Origin: JBCCMF01 sp038747545 | GTDB taxonomy: Bacteria > Bacteroidota > Rhodothermia > Rhodothermales > JBCCMF01 | Direction: 5' to 3' | Assembly: GCA_038747545.1 (NCBI GenBank) | Contig: JBCDJT010000033.1 | Coordinates: 1 to 43,080, forward strand | DNA: 43,080 nt | In this document: piece after piece, positions 1-8,895 of the stretch | Position numbering within the stretch: the first letter of the stretch is position 1 | Layout: each line of letters begins with the position of its first letter | Made by a program: the position numbers and the translations under genes | Notes under the pieces: generated by a model | Database searches by the model: none | Told to the model about the DNA's origin: nothing | Seen by the model: the letters and a program-made list of their open reading frames with translations, nothing else

Positions 1-1
1 C

Positions 2-811
2 ACTGACAACCAGGGCGACTGGCTGGGCACCAGCCCGCTGTACCACGTGGAGGAAGGCAACTTCTACGGGCACGTCACCAGCCTCGTGTGGGAGCCCGGC
101 TTCGACGTCGACCCGCTGACGCTGCCCGTCGACTCGCTCAATGCGATGCGCACGCTACCCGCCGTGCAGTTCCCGCATGGCATCCTGGCCAACTCGCCCA
201 CGCAGCCCATCGTCGTGGCCGACGACCGCTTCGGGCCGTTCAAGGGCCAACTCATCATCGGCGAGATGAACTACCCGCGCCTGCTGCGGGTCATGCTGGA
301 GGAGGTGGATGGTGCGCTACAAGGGGCGGCCACCACGCTCATCGACACGACGGCGCTGCGCAAGGGCAACAACCGCCTCGCCTTCGCCCCGGATGGCAGC
401 CTGTGGGTGGGGCAGAACGACCACGGCTGGGTAGGGGACCGCGGCATCCAGCGCGTCGCGTGGACGGGCGCCACGCCGATGGACATCCAGACCATGCGCC
501 TCACGGAGTCCGGCTTCGATCTCGACCTCACGCTCCCGCTCGATCCCGCCACCGTCGCCACCGACAGCGCGCTCACCGTCACGCGCTACCGCTACGCCTA
601 CCACCGCGCCTACGGCTCACCACAGCTTGACATCACCAACGTGGCCGTCACCGACTGGACGCTCAGCGACGATGCGCGGACGCTCTCGCTCGCGCTGGGC
701 GAGCTGGTGCCGGGCTTCGTGTACCAGATTGACTTCGCCGGGCTGCGCGCCACCAACGGCCGACCGCTCGACAACCCGCACGTCTACTACACGCTCAACC
801 GGCTGCGGTAG
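2..811 (+). CDS. PQQ/heme-type dehydrogenase-like beta-propeller protein, C-terminal part
   Basis: Only the 3' part of the gene lies in the window. The frame is open from base 2, where it reads TDNQGDWLGTSPLYHV, so the GTG at 47 is internal and not the start. This stretch, followed by FYGHVTSLVW and repeated propeller-like segments such as LAFAPDGSLWVGQNDHGW, resembles the end of secreted sugar/sorbosone-dehydrogenase-like beta-propellers, often fused to cytochrome or heme-binding modules. The last ~90 residues look like an Ig-like or FN3-like domain ending in HVYYTLNRLR. Catalytic residues would lie upstream of the window, so substrate and cofactor cannot be judged. It is followed after 32 bases by a DinB-family gene on the same strand. 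Confidence 0.7.
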   Translation, partial: TDNQGDWLGTSPLYHVEEGNFYGHVTSLVWEPGFDVDPLTLPVDSLNAMRTLPAVQFPHGILANSPTQPIVVADDRFGPFKGQLIIGEMNYPRLLRVMLEEVDGALQGAATTLIDTTALRKGNNRLAFAPDGSLWVGQNDHGWVGDRGIQRVAWTGATPMDIQTMRLTESGFDLDLTLPLDPATVATDSALTVTRYRYAYHRAYGSPQLDITNVAVTDWTLSDDARTLSLALGELVPGFVYQIDFAGLRATNGRPLDNPHVYYTLNRLR

Positions 812-843
812 CGGGCGCCACGCCTCACCCCTCTTCCGTCCTC

Positions 844-1359
844 ATGCCCGACCTCGCCGACGCCTTCCTCGACCGCTCGCGGCACTACCTGATGCGCGAG
901 TACCTGCCCAAGCTGGAGCGCTGCCTCGACCAGCTCAGCGAAGACGAGGTCTGGTGGCGTCCCAACGCGGCCTCCAACAGCGTAGGCAACCTCATCCTGC
1001 ACCTTACGGGCAACATCCGGCAATGGATCATCGCCGGGGTGGGCGAGGCCGCCGATGTGCGGCAGCGGCAGAGCGAGTTCGACGAGCTGGGGCCCATCCC
1101 AACGGTGGCCCTCCGCCTCATGCTGCAGCAAACCCTGGCCGAGGTGGATGCCACCCTGGCTGCTGTCGAGGCCGCGCAGTTGCAGGATTCGCGCACCATC
1201 CAAGGCTACGAGGTCACCGCCTTCGAGGCCATCTACCATGCCGTCGAACACTTCTCCACCCACGTAGGGCAGGTCATCTACGTCACCAAGCTCTGGCGGG
1301 GCGCCGACATGGGGTTCTACCAAGCCACGCCCGACGGTCTCGCCTATCCCAACTGGTAA
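844..1359 (+). CDS. DinB-family protein (DUF1572-like), 171 aa
   Basis: A small cytoplasmic four-helix-bundle protein of the DinB/YfiT metalloenzyme-like superfamily. The family's three-histidine metal site is visible as His53 (LILHLTGN) and the HxxxH pair His136/His140 in HAVEHFSTHVGQ. Length (171 aa) and the C-terminal VIYVTKLWRG segment fit the DUF1572 branch. Members include bacillithiol- or mycothiol-dependent transferases and many stress-linked proteins of unknown reaction, so no substrate is proposed. The ATG at 844 follows the dehydrogenase-like gene closely and the two may be co-transcribed. The next gene is convergent. Confidence 0.85.
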   Translation: MPDLADAFLDRSRHYLMREYLPKLERCLDQLSEDEVWWRPNAASNSVGNLILHLTGNIRQWIIAGVGEAADVRQRQSEFDELGPIPTVALRLMLQQTLAEVDATLAAVEAAQLQDSRTIQGYEVTAFEAIYHAVEHFSTHVGQVIYVTKLWRGADMGFYQATPDGLAYPNW

Positions 1360-1378
1360 GCCGATTGGCCTGGAACGC

Positions 1379-2476
1379 CTACGCCTGCTCTGCTAGCGTC
1401 GGGTAGTCGGTGTAGCCATCCGGGCCGGGCGTGTAGAAGGTATTGGGGTCTGCGTCGTTGAGGCTAGCGCCTGTGCGGAAGCGGGCTACCAGATCGGGGT
1501 TGGCGAGGAAGGGCCGGCCAAACGCCACGAGGTGCCCCAAGCCGTCGGCGAGGTCTTGCTCGGCCCGCTCGGCATCGTAGCCGCCGCTGATGATGATGGG
1601 CCCGCCGAAGGCGTCGCGGATGCTGGTCTTGATCGCCGTGGGCACCTCCGGTGCGCCCATCGCCGCGTGGTCTACGAGGTGGACGTACGCCAGCCCGATC
1701 TGGCCGAGGTGTTCGGCGAGGTATTGAAAGGTAGCATCCAAGCTGCCGAAGATGCCCATGCCGTTGAACACGCCGTAGGGCGACAGGCGGATGCCCACGC
1801 GCTGGGCGCCGATGGCATTCGCCACTGCTTGGGCGACCTCCAGCGCAAAGCGGCTGCGCCCAGGCACCGAGCCGCCGTAGTCATCCTCGCGGCTGTTGCT
1901 GGCGAAGTTGATAAACTGGTCGATGAGGTAGCCGTTAGCGCCGTGCAGCTCTACGCCGTCGAAGCCCGCCGCAATGGCGTTTTGGGCAGCGTCGACAAAC
2001 TCCTGTATGGCCGCATCGATGTCAGCCTGCGTCATCGCCCTCGGCGTGGGGTAGTCCTGCATGCCGTTGGCATCGGTCCACATCTGATCGCCTTCAAGCC
2101 GCGCTGCTGAGGGCGCTATGACCTAGGCGCCGCTGGGCATGTTGTCGGGGTGCGAGACGCGGCCCGTGTGCATGATTTGCGCGAAGATGGCGCCGCCCTT
2201 AGCGTGTACAGCCTCGGTCACCTGTTTCCAGCCTTCTACCTGTGCCTCGGAGAAGAGCCCTGGGATGCGGGCATAGCCCAGCCCGTTCGGCGACGGCGCC
2301 GTGCCCTCCGTGATGAGCAGCCCGGCCTCGGCGCGTTGGCCGTAATACTCAGCCATCAGCGCGTTAGGGGTGTTGCCGATAGCCCGTGAGCGTGTCATCG
2401 GTGCCATAACGACGCGGTTCTTGAGCGTGAGGTCGCCGAGCGTAAAGGAGCTGAACAGGCTTGGATAGTCAGGCAT
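1379..2476 (-). pseudogene. Old Yellow Enzyme-type alkene reductase, interrupted by one in-frame TAG
   Basis: The minus strand encodes a full-length flavin ene-reductase (NemA/PETN-reductase/xenobiotic-reductase type) of about 365 codons, cut by a single in-frame amber codon at 2123-2125. The N-terminal 117 residues (MPDYPSLFSSFTLGDLTLKN, MAPMTRSRA, HTGRVSHPDN) and the C-terminal part are in the same reading frame, and the bases between them still read VIAPSAARLEGDQ, as expected for the family. The substrate-binding pair is intact as HGAN (His178/Asn181), with Tyr183 close behind. The FMN-binding region IIISGGYD and HLVAFGRPFLANPDLV are also present. Apart from the stop nothing is degraded, so a very recent nonsense mutation, a base-call error or readthrough are all possible. 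Confidence 0.85.
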
Positions 2477-2605
2477 AGGTAAACAGGTGCGGAGAAGTTG
2501 AGATCAGGAGCGCGTACTCGGCACTGAGGCCGTGCTGGGCGTAGGTCTTACGCGGCCCATCTCTGCTTTGTGCAGTGCGTTACGGCTTCCTAACAGGCGT
2601 GGCGC

Positions 2606-3811
2606 TCAGCGTTTCAACACCCTCCATAAGGCCCGCCACGGATCGTCCGCCCGAGCCTGTGCCGTGAGCGGCACGCGGGCTCCCAGCCGCCAGAACGAGG
2701 TGCCGGCCAGCGTCACGTCCTCGTCTTGCACGCGCGAGTAGTCGAGCGTCACGTAGTACAGGTCCACGCCCCATCCGTACGACCTGTACTGGCGCGCACC
2801 ATTGAGCTCATGCCCCCAGCGGAACGCCAGCACATCGAACACGGCGAGGCCGAGCCCCCGATGGCGCATCAGCTGATCAGCAACGGATAGCTCCATGGAG
2901 CCATTGGGCGTCAGCACCTCAAGCGGTTGCCATGTAGTGAAGAGCGCTCTCAGCGGCGCATCCGCATCGCTGGTACCGCGCTCAGGATCGCGCGCAACGC
3001 GCACCATCAGCTTCGACAGGGCTAGGTCCAGCTGCGCACGCACGGCGGGGCGACCCAGCCATACAAGCGGCGCTTCGTATCCCACCGAAAGCCCGCTGCG
3101 CATCAGCATGGGCAGTGGGTCTGGCTGTGGGCTGTCAGGATGTTGGGTATGAGGGCCGAGGTCGGTCAGCGCCCAGCCCACCGAAAGAGGCACACGGCCT
3201 ACGGGTGTTTCGAACCTGGTGTCGTAGAGCACGCCGAAGTCCAAGGAGGGACTGAAAGGATGAACTCCGACATCTGACTGACCTGTCAATAGACCGGGCT
3301 CGATTCGATCCCTGAGGTAGTTCAGGCCAAAGCCTATGGAAAGGGAGGAGCTAACCTGACGGGCCACCGTCAATCCATGCGATTCCTGATATCCCGATGG
3401 GGTACCTCGGGGTCGCTGGACTGTAATCACACTCTCTCCAAGGTCTAGACGATGGTATCGGTACGCCAGCGCCCAGCGGCCTAGGTTCAAATCAATGTGC
3501 TGGTTGGTCACCCACTCATTGCCGCCAAAGGCAGGGAGCCATGCCGTGCGAAAGAGGCCGCTGGACTCAGTGCTGAACACACTGCTGAGATGTGCCATGC
3601 CTTTCGTCCCGATGCTTGCCGGATTGATGGCTGCGGCCCCAGCGTATCCTCTTTGAGCCACCGTTGCTTCCCCGAGTGCCCGGGCGTACGGATCTTTGAT
3701 GATGCGCTGGTTATCCAGAGCCGTGACGCCCACCTGCGCATGGACAGGCAAGACCACGCAAAACACAAGCAGGACACCACACAACCAGGCGAGACGCGAA
3801 GACAAGGGCAT
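2606..3811 (-). CDS. PorV/PorQ-like outer-membrane beta-barrel protein, 401 aa
   Basis: A secreted outer-membrane protein. The ATG at 3811 was chosen because it begins a clean signal peptide (MPLSSRLAWLCGVLLVFCVV ending LPVHAQ); the open frame runs further upstream but without signal-peptide character. The mature N-terminus DPYARALGEATVAQRGYAGAAAINPASIG is typical of PorV/PorQ/UPF0164-like barrels, where 'ARALG..A......A...NPA' is a hallmark. The remainder alternates short amphipathic strands and loops, as in a barrel. In Bacteroidota such proteins serve type IX secretion or are barrels of unknown cargo. No T9SS partner is adjacent, so a direct role in secretion is unproven. Confidence 0.65.
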   Translation of the reverse strand: MPLSSRLAWLCGVLLVFCVVLPVHAQVGVTALDNQRIIKDPYARALGEATVAQRGYAGAAAINPASIGTKGMAHLSSVFSTESSGLFRTAWLPAFGGNEWVTNQHIDLNLGRWALAYRYHRLDLGESVITVQRPRGTPSGYQESHGLTVARQVSSSLSIGFGLNYLRDRIEPGLLTGQSDVGVHPFSPSLDFGVLYDTRFETPVGRVPLSVGWALTDLGPHTQHPDSPQPDPLPMLMRSGLSVGYEAPLVWLGRPAVRAQLDLALSKLMVRVARDPERGTSDADAPLRALFTTWQPLEVLTPNGSMELSVADQLMRHRGLGLAVFDVLAFRWGHELNGARQYRSYGWGVDLYYVTLDYSRVQDEDVTLAGTSFWRLGARVPLTAQARADDPWRALWRVLKR

Positions 3812-3966
3812 GTAAAACCTAACGACAGCAAGAGAGAGACGCACGGGTCTGTGCGCCCGTGATACACGCCCAATGCCAGGAACGACCAAGAAGGGGATTG
3901 CTATTGGCACTCGGGCACGAGTCTGCAGCGTCGGCGTTGGTGGCCCTCATCCTTCTACGTCACGTC

Positions 3967-4788
3967 ATGTTCGCAGCCTCATCGTACCCTCGCCGTATTG
4001 TCTGCCTGACCGAAGAGACCACAGAGTGGCTCTACCTGCTCGGCGAGGCGCACCGCATCGTGGGCATCAGCGCGTACACGTGCCGCCCGCCCGAGGCCAA
4101 GACGGAAAAGCCAGTGGTGTCGGCGTACGTGGGCGGCAGTGTGAAGAAGATCAAAGCGCTGGAGCCGGATCTCGTGATTGGGTTTTCGGATGTACAGGCC
4201 ACGTTCGCGCAAACGCTCATCCGCGAGAACCTGAACGTGCTCATCACCAACCAGCGCACCCTCGCCGAAATCCTCGACACGCTGCTACTCATCGGCCGCA
4301 TTGTGGGCGCTGCCGATCGCGCCGAGACGCTGGTGGCCGGGTACCGCGAGCGCTTGGCCGAGGTGCAAGCGGCATCAGCAGGGCAGCCGCGCCCGCGGGT
4401 CTACTTCGAGGAGTGGCACGATCCCATGATTGCGGCCATCGAGTGGGTGAGTGAGCTGCTCGAGATCGCAGGCGGCACCAATATCTTCGCTGACCGTGCC
4501 AGCGGGCGGGCGTCGGCGGAGCGGCATGTGACGTCAGACGAGGTGATCGCCCGTCAGCCCGATATCTACATCGGCTGCTGGTGTGGCAAGCCCGTTAAGA
4601 TGGATCAGGTGCGGCAGCGCCCCGGCTACGACCAGGTCCCCGCCATCCGAAACAACCGGATGTTTGAACTCGACCCCGCCATCATCTTGCAGCCCGGTCC
4701 TGCGGCGCTCACGGACGGCCTGGACGCGCTGCGGGCCATCATCGCAGGAGTATCTGCGGCGCGTTACGGGGCCAGCGCGGCCGTCTGA
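3967..4788 (+). CDS. BtuF-like cobalamin/metal-chelate-binding protein, 273 aa
   Basis: A periplasmic-binding-protein-fold protein of the BtuF/FepB class (ABC substrate-binding, cluster A-II). Typical segments are RRIVCLTEETTEWLYLLGEA at the start, RIVGISAYTCRPPEA, KIKALEPDLVIGFSDVQ, NVLITNQRTLAEILDTLLLI, and the C-terminal lobe SELLEIAGGTNIF with EVIARQPDIYIGCWCG. The ATG at 3967 gives a protein without a signal peptide, as in several 'cobalamin-binding protein' homologues. An upstream in-frame extension to 3859 exists but does not form a convincing export signal. It converges on a TonB receptor (4960-7329), so a shared role in cofactor or metal-chelate uptake is plausible but not shown. No ABC permease or ATPase is in the window. 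Confidence 0.75.
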   Translation: MFAASSYPRRIVCLTEETTEWLYLLGEAHRIVGISAYTCRPPEAKTEKPVVSAYVGGSVKKIKALEPDLVIGFSDVQATFAQTLIRENLNVLITNQRTLAEILDTLLLIGRIVGAADRAETLVAGYRERLAEVQAASAGQPRPRVYFEEWHDPMIAAIEWVSELLEIAGGTNIFADRASGRASAERHVTSDEVIARQPDIYIGCWCGKPVKMDQVRQRPGYDQVPAIRNNRMFELDPAIILQPGPAALTDGLDALRAIIAGVSAARYGASAAV

Positions 4789-4959
4789 GGCAGTGATCTC
4801 TTGGCTGTGCAAGGGCGTCCATAAGCACAGCGCCCGGCGCACCCTTGCGGATGGCCGGGCTTGCCTGCCTCGAACGAGCGCCGTCGTACGATTACGTCTC
4901 ACACTGCACTATTGGCGCATGATTGCCCTTTGGGAACGCTGGCCGAGGGAGGGTCAAGG

Positions 4960-7329
4960 TTAGAAGCGGTAGCCGATGCCCAGCCGGATGTGGCGGGGCG
5001 TCCCAGGCGTGAAGTGCAGCTCGCTCACGGGTGCCGCCTCGCCGCGCAACCGCGACTCGGTGTCGAACTGGGCTTCGTTCCAGGCCACGTCCAGCAGGTT
5101 TTCCAGGGCGAGCGACACCTCGACGGTGCCGACCTGCAGGGCGGCGACGGCGTTGAGAATCGTGTAGCCCTCGGCGGTGACACTGCCTGATTCGTTGGCG
5201 GGGCGGTCGCCGATGTGGATGTAGCGCAGCCCGGCCGTAAAGCCCTGCGGATGCCGCACGGACAGGCCGCCCGTGGAGGTCACACGGGGCGACAGCGCGA
5301 TGTGGTCTTCCCCAGCGGGCGCATCGCGGAGGCGGCCGTTGGCCAGGTTGACGTCGGCGTCAGCGGAGAGCCACGGCGTGAGCGCCACGCGGCCTTCTAG
5401 GTCGAGGCCGTAGCGGCGGCTGGGGCCGTTCAGCTCGGTAAACCCGCCGTCGCCCACGTAGACGTACTCTGACTCCAGATCCAGCTGCCACACCGCTGCC
5501 GACAGCATGGCGCGCGGGCCAAACTGCTTCCGAAGGCCGACTTCGCCCCCCACAGCGCGCGGCAAGGTGCCGTAAAAGGTTTCCTCATCGTTCACGTCGG
5601 TGGGCGAGAGGCGTTGCGAGGGCGGTACCTGCTGCTGCGTACGTGCCAACTCCTCGCGGCGGGCCTGCTGCACCACGTTGCGCGCGTCGTTGGAGTGGAA
5701 GCCAGAGCCGCCATTCACGAACACGTCGAGCGACGGCATCGGGCTGACTACGACGCTGGCCTTCGGATTGACGATGACCTGCTGTGCGAATCCTGAGGCG
5801 CGCGGGCGCACGTCTGAGACGCCTTCGAGTTGGTCGTCTACATCGAAGGTGAAGTAATCGGCACGCAGCCCGGCTTGTACGCGGAGCCATGGGCGCACGA
5901 TGAGTTCTTCCTGACCCCACAAGAACAGGTTGCGCTCCGTCATGTCGGCGTCGACGAGTGCCTGGCCACGCACCCGCTGTGGGCTTTCCCAGAGCGTGGC
6001 GTTGATGTCGTCGGCGCGGACGCCGCCGCCGAGCGTCGTGGTGCTGTACATGGTGCCCAGCGGTTGCTGCACGCGGTAGCGCCCGTGGAGGCCGTAGAAC
6101 ATCCGGTCGTCGGTCTGCTCAATCATGTCGCCGCCCTCCTCATTGTCGAGGAAGTAGGTGAAGTTGGAGAACAGCTTAAAGCGGTACTGCCCCGCGTAGG
6201 CGTTCAGGTCCAGGTCGTGCCCTTCCGTATGCGTCTCGTACGCTACGCCGATGGCATGCCGCGTGGTAGCGCCGCCTTCCAGAGGGTCGAGCGTGCCGAA
6301 GCGGCCGATGAGCCCCTGGTCCACGGCGCGTTGCGGGATCTGGCCGGAGGCATCCCACGCCGAGCTGAAGCTGCTGGCGGTCAGCGCGACCTCCGTGGAG
6401 GCGTTCAGGTGCCGATGCACCTTGCCAAACAGATTGAACCGGTTCAACCCTTGCGGCACATCGACGGGGCCATCGGTGCGGTAGAACTGACCCGCGAGGT
6501 AGGCGCCCTGGTGTGCGGTTGGGCTGGGCAGCTGCAGCAGCGCCGTTACCTCGCTCGTGCCGAAGTTGCCCCCTTCCACACGCACGAGGCTATGCTCCAA
6601 GTGGTCGCGGGTGGTGTAATGCACCGATCCTGCCGTGGCCAAGTTGCCTTGGTCGGCGCGGTACGGGCCCTTGTGGACGTCCACGCGCTGCACCACCTCG
6701 GGGATGATGAAGTGGAGGTCGGCGTAGCCCTGGCCGTGCCCGTGCGAGACCATGTTGATGGGCATGCCGTCGATGGTGAGGGCCACATCGGTGCCGTGGT
6801 CGGCGTCGAAGCCGCGCATGAAGATCTGCTCCGCCTTGCCGCCGCCCGCGTGCTGCGCCGTGATGAGGCCCGGCACGAGCCGCAGCAGGTCTTGCGCCGA
6901 GTCCGTCGGGCGCGTGAGCAGGTCGAACGCACGCAGCGCACTCGACGAGGCCGTGGAGAACGCATAGTCGGCCTGCGCCACGACCTCGCCTAAGTCGATG
7001 GGCTGCTCGGTCAGGCGAATCTCGCCCAGATCGAGCGAGGCCTCGCTCACGATGATCGTCTGCTCATGCGTTCCGAAGCCAATCAGGCGGGCGACGAGCG
7101 TGTACGCCCCCCGCCTGACGGCCTCGATCTGAAACCGACCGTCGGCGCCTGTGACCTCGCCATATCCGGTCGACTCCATGATCACCTGCACACCCGGTAG
7201 CGGGTTATTGCTCTGAGCGTCGACAACCTGGCCTTTGACGTGATAGCGATCCTGCGCTGCGACCCGCAGGGGGCTGCCCAAGACCAGGATGAACAACACG
7301 AGCACACAAATAACACGCATACGAAGCAT
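4960..7329 (-). CDS. TonB-dependent outer-membrane receptor, 789 aa
   Basis: Signal peptide at residues 1-25 (ending RVAAQ), then a carboxypeptidase-regulatory-like domain at about 28-110 (YHVKGQVVDAQSNNPLPGVQ, GRFQIEAVRRGAYTLVAR). A plug domain follows at about 125-230, with ALTIDGMPINMVSHGHGQGY and VQRVDVHKGPY, then a 22-strand barrel ending in the canonical aromatic residue (RLGIGYRF). It would import a bulky ligand across the outer membrane using TonB/ExbBD energy. The histidine-rich plug motif and the neighbouring BtuF-like gene make a metal or metal-chelate ligand plausible, but nothing fixes it. No cobalamin riboswitch is recognisable in the leader. A second ATG at 7320 would also give a signal peptide. 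Confidence 0.9.
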   Translation of the reverse strand: MLRMRVICVLVLFILVLGSPLRVAAQDRYHVKGQVVDAQSNNPLPGVQVIMESTGYGEVTGADGRFQIEAVRRGAYTLVARLIGFGTHEQTIIVSEASLDLGEIRLTEQPIDLGEVVAQADYAFSTASSSALRAFDLLTRPTDSAQDLLRLVPGLITAQHAGGGKAEQIFMRGFDADHGTDVALTIDGMPINMVSHGHGQGYADLHFIIPEVVQRVDVHKGPYRADQGNLATAGSVHYTTRDHLEHSLVRVEGGNFGTSEVTALLQLPSPTAHQGAYLAGQFYRTDGPVDVPQGLNRFNLFGKVHRHLNASTEVALTASSFSSAWDASGQIPQRAVDQGLIGRFGTLDPLEGGATTRHAIGVAYETHTEGHDLDLNAYAGQYRFKLFSNFTYFLDNEEGGDMIEQTDDRMFYGLHGRYRVQQPLGTMYSTTTLGGGVRADDINATLWESPQRVRGQALVDADMTERNLFLWGQEELIVRPWLRVQAGLRADYFTFDVDDQLEGVSDVRPRASGFAQQVIVNPKASVVVSPMPSLDVFVNGGSGFHSNDARNVVQQARREELARTQQQVPPSQRLSPTDVNDEETFYGTLPRAVGGEVGLRKQFGPRAMLSAAVWQLDLESEYVYVGDGGFTELNGPSRRYGLDLEGRVALTPWLSADADVNLANGRLRDAPAGEDHIALSPRVTSTGGLSVRHPQGFTAGLRYIHIGDRPANESGSVTAEGYTILNAVAALQVGTVEVSLALENLLDVAWNEAQFDTESRLRGEAAPVSELHFTPGTPRHIRLGIGYRF

Positions 7330-7406
7330 GAGATGAAGGGGTAAAGGTGAGAGACACTCGCATGGAGGGCTCTTGAGACGTTTAGGAAAACCTACGCGAC
7401 TAGGGT

Positions 7407-7497
7407 TGTCATCCCGAGCGGAGCCGAGGGATCTCCCACATAAGCGTTTTGCACAACCTACAAGGGGGAGATTCCTCGACTTACGCTCGGGATGACA
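7407..7497. repeat. Long imperfect palindrome (intergenic hairpin repeat)
   Basis: The arms TGTCATCCCGAGCG (7407-7420) and CGCTCGGGATGACA (7484-7497) are perfect 14-base inverted repeats. Imperfect complementarity continues inward through the segments containing GAGGGATCTCCC and GGGGGAGATTCCTC, leaving a loop of roughly 27 bases. The unit resembles a REP-like palindrome (GTCATCCCGAGCG...GAGGGATCT) that I recall as widespread between genes in unrelated bacterial genomes. It lies upstream of the TonB receptor gene and just left of the tnpB element. It could be a transposed palindromic element, a transcript-end structure, or both. Confidence 0.75.
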
Positions 7498-7530
7498 GGA
7501 ATGGAGGCTGTGCTATCTCAAGCGAGAAGA

Positions 7531-7590
7531 CCTGAGACCTGCCGACCTGAGACCTGCCGACTTGAGACCTGAGACCTGAGTCCTGAGACC
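7531..7590. repeat. Tandem CCTGAGA-type 7/15-bp repeats
   Basis: Two identical 15-base units (CCTGAGACCTGCCGA at 7531 and 7546) are followed by degenerate heptamers (CTTGAGA, CCTGAGA, CCTGAGT, CCTGAGA). The array is about 60 bases, non-coding, and ends some 10-15 bases before the presumed left end of the tnpB element. Its length invites copy-number variation. No protein or recognition function is apparent. Confidence 0.8.
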
Positions 7591-7713
7591 TTACGAAAAT
7601 TGATTGAGGGTTAGCAAAGGCGAGAAAGCCCACCTCTTCAGCGATGGGATGAATCGGCCCTCGCTACGGTGTGACATGATGCTGGCACCCCGCCTGACTA
7701 CATTGACTACGTG

Positions 7714-8895
7714 ATGCGCAAGACGCTCAAATACCGCCTCTACACCGCGAAGCGAGACAAGCACCTCGTCGAGCAGATCCACGTCGCGGCCTCGATCTGG
7801 AACCACTGTGTCGCTCTGACCCGGCGCTACTACAGCCTCACCGCCGCCATCGACGGGCGGGGGAAACACCTGCCCGTGGCGCGATTGATGAAGCACATCG
7901 CCAAGCTGCGCCGTCGCAACCCATACTGGCAAAAGCTCGGCTCGCAGGCGGTGCAGGACGTGTGCCAGCGCCTCGACAAAGCCTACCAGCGCTTCTTTGC
8001 CAAGCCTGGTCCGGTGGGGCGCCCGGGCTTCAAGAAGCGCCTCAAGTACAGCAGCTTCACGCTCAAACAAGCGGGATGGAAGCTCGTCGGCCCGAACAAG
8101 CTCCGGGTCGGGCGCAAGCACTACAAGTTCTGCCTTTCGCGGCCGCTGCCTGTCGGCGGCAGGCAGGAGGGCACCATCAAGACCGTGACGATCAAGCGCG
8201 ACCGGGCGGGCAGGCTCTGGGTGTGTTTCAGCGTCGTCCTTCAATCGGAGTACCCGACCCCAAACGAGGCCGTAACGCGCCCGGTGGGACTCGACTTCGG
8301 CCTCAAGGACTTCCTGACCACCTCGGACGGCCAGCGCATCGAGTCGCCCTTGTTCTTCGAGCAGCGCCGAGACGGCCTCGCCAAGCTCCAGCGCGACCTT
8401 GCCCGAAAGAAGCGAGGCTCGAACCGGAGACGCAAGGCTCGCATCAAGAAGGCGAAGTACGAGGCCACCACCGCCAACATGCGGCGCGACTTCCACTTCA
8501 AGCTCGCCCATGATCTCTGCGATCAGTACGACGCCATCGGCATCGAGGACTTGAACCTCGATGGCATGAAGCGGCGCGCCGGATCTAGGCGCAGATGGGG
8601 GAAGAAAGTGAGCGAGCTTGGCTTGGGCTCCTTCGTCGAGATCCTGCACCACGTAGCGGCAAAGCGCGGCGTCCACGTCGTTGCCATCGACAGGTTCTAC
8701 CCATCGAGCAAGACGTGCTCGGAGTGCGGAGAGGTCAACAAAGACCTCGCGCTCTCGGACCGGGACTGGCAGTGTGATGGATGTGGCGCTGTGCATGATC
8801 GTGATGTGAATGCTGCCAAAAACATTCAGGGGAGGGCATTCCCCTGTGGGGTAGGCGATGTAAGACCGGAGATGGCTCCGGCGATTGCTGCTTGA
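7714..8895 (+). CDS. tnpB: RNA-guided endonuclease TnpB (IS200/IS605 family)
   Basis: A complete 393-residue TnpB with the start taken at the ATG at 7714; a GTG sits one codon earlier. The N-terminal wedge/REC-like part begins MRKTLKYRLYTAKRDK. The RuvC-like nuclease residues are intact: Asp in GLDFGLKD (~194), Glu in IGIEDLNLDG (~278), and the terminal DRDVNAAKN motif (~362-366). Between the last two is a CxxC...CxxC zinc finger (TCSECG, QCDGCG). Family members cut DNA next to a TAM, guided by an RNA from the element's right end, and promote retention of the element at its donor site. The coding region runs on the strand opposite to the TPR gene that it abuts. Confidence 0.95.
   Translation: MRKTLKYRLYTAKRDKHLVEQIHVAASIWNHCVALTRRYYSLTAAIDGRGKHLPVARLMKHIAKLRRRNPYWQKLGSQAVQDVCQRLDKAYQRFFAKPGPVGRPGFKKRLKYSSFTLKQAGWKLVGPNKLRVGRKHYKFCLSRPLPVGGRQEGTIKTVTIKRDRAGRLWVCFSVVLQSEYPTPNEAVTRPVGLDFGLKDFLTTSDGQRIESPLFFEQRRDGLAKLQRDLARKKRGSNRRRKARIKKAKYEATTANMRRDFHFKLAHDLCDQYDAIGIEDLNLDGMKRRAGSRRRWGKKVSELGLGSFVEILHHVAAKRGVHVVAIDRFYPSSKTCSECGEVNKDLALSDRDWQCDGCGAVHDRDVNAAKNIQGRAFPCGVGDVRPEMAPAIAA

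Noticed and set aside
5830..6993. Large plus-strand open frame (387 codons) within the TonB receptor
   Set aside because: It is antisense shadow coding of a clear TonB receptor; its translation has no family pattern.
7330..7410. Cobalamin riboswitch upstream of the TonB receptor
   Set aside because: No B12-box-like sequence or expected multi-helix leader could be recognised.
7531..7590. Possible CRISPR-like array
   Set aside because: The units are 7-15 bases and directly adjoining; there are no unique spacers of constant length and no cas genes.
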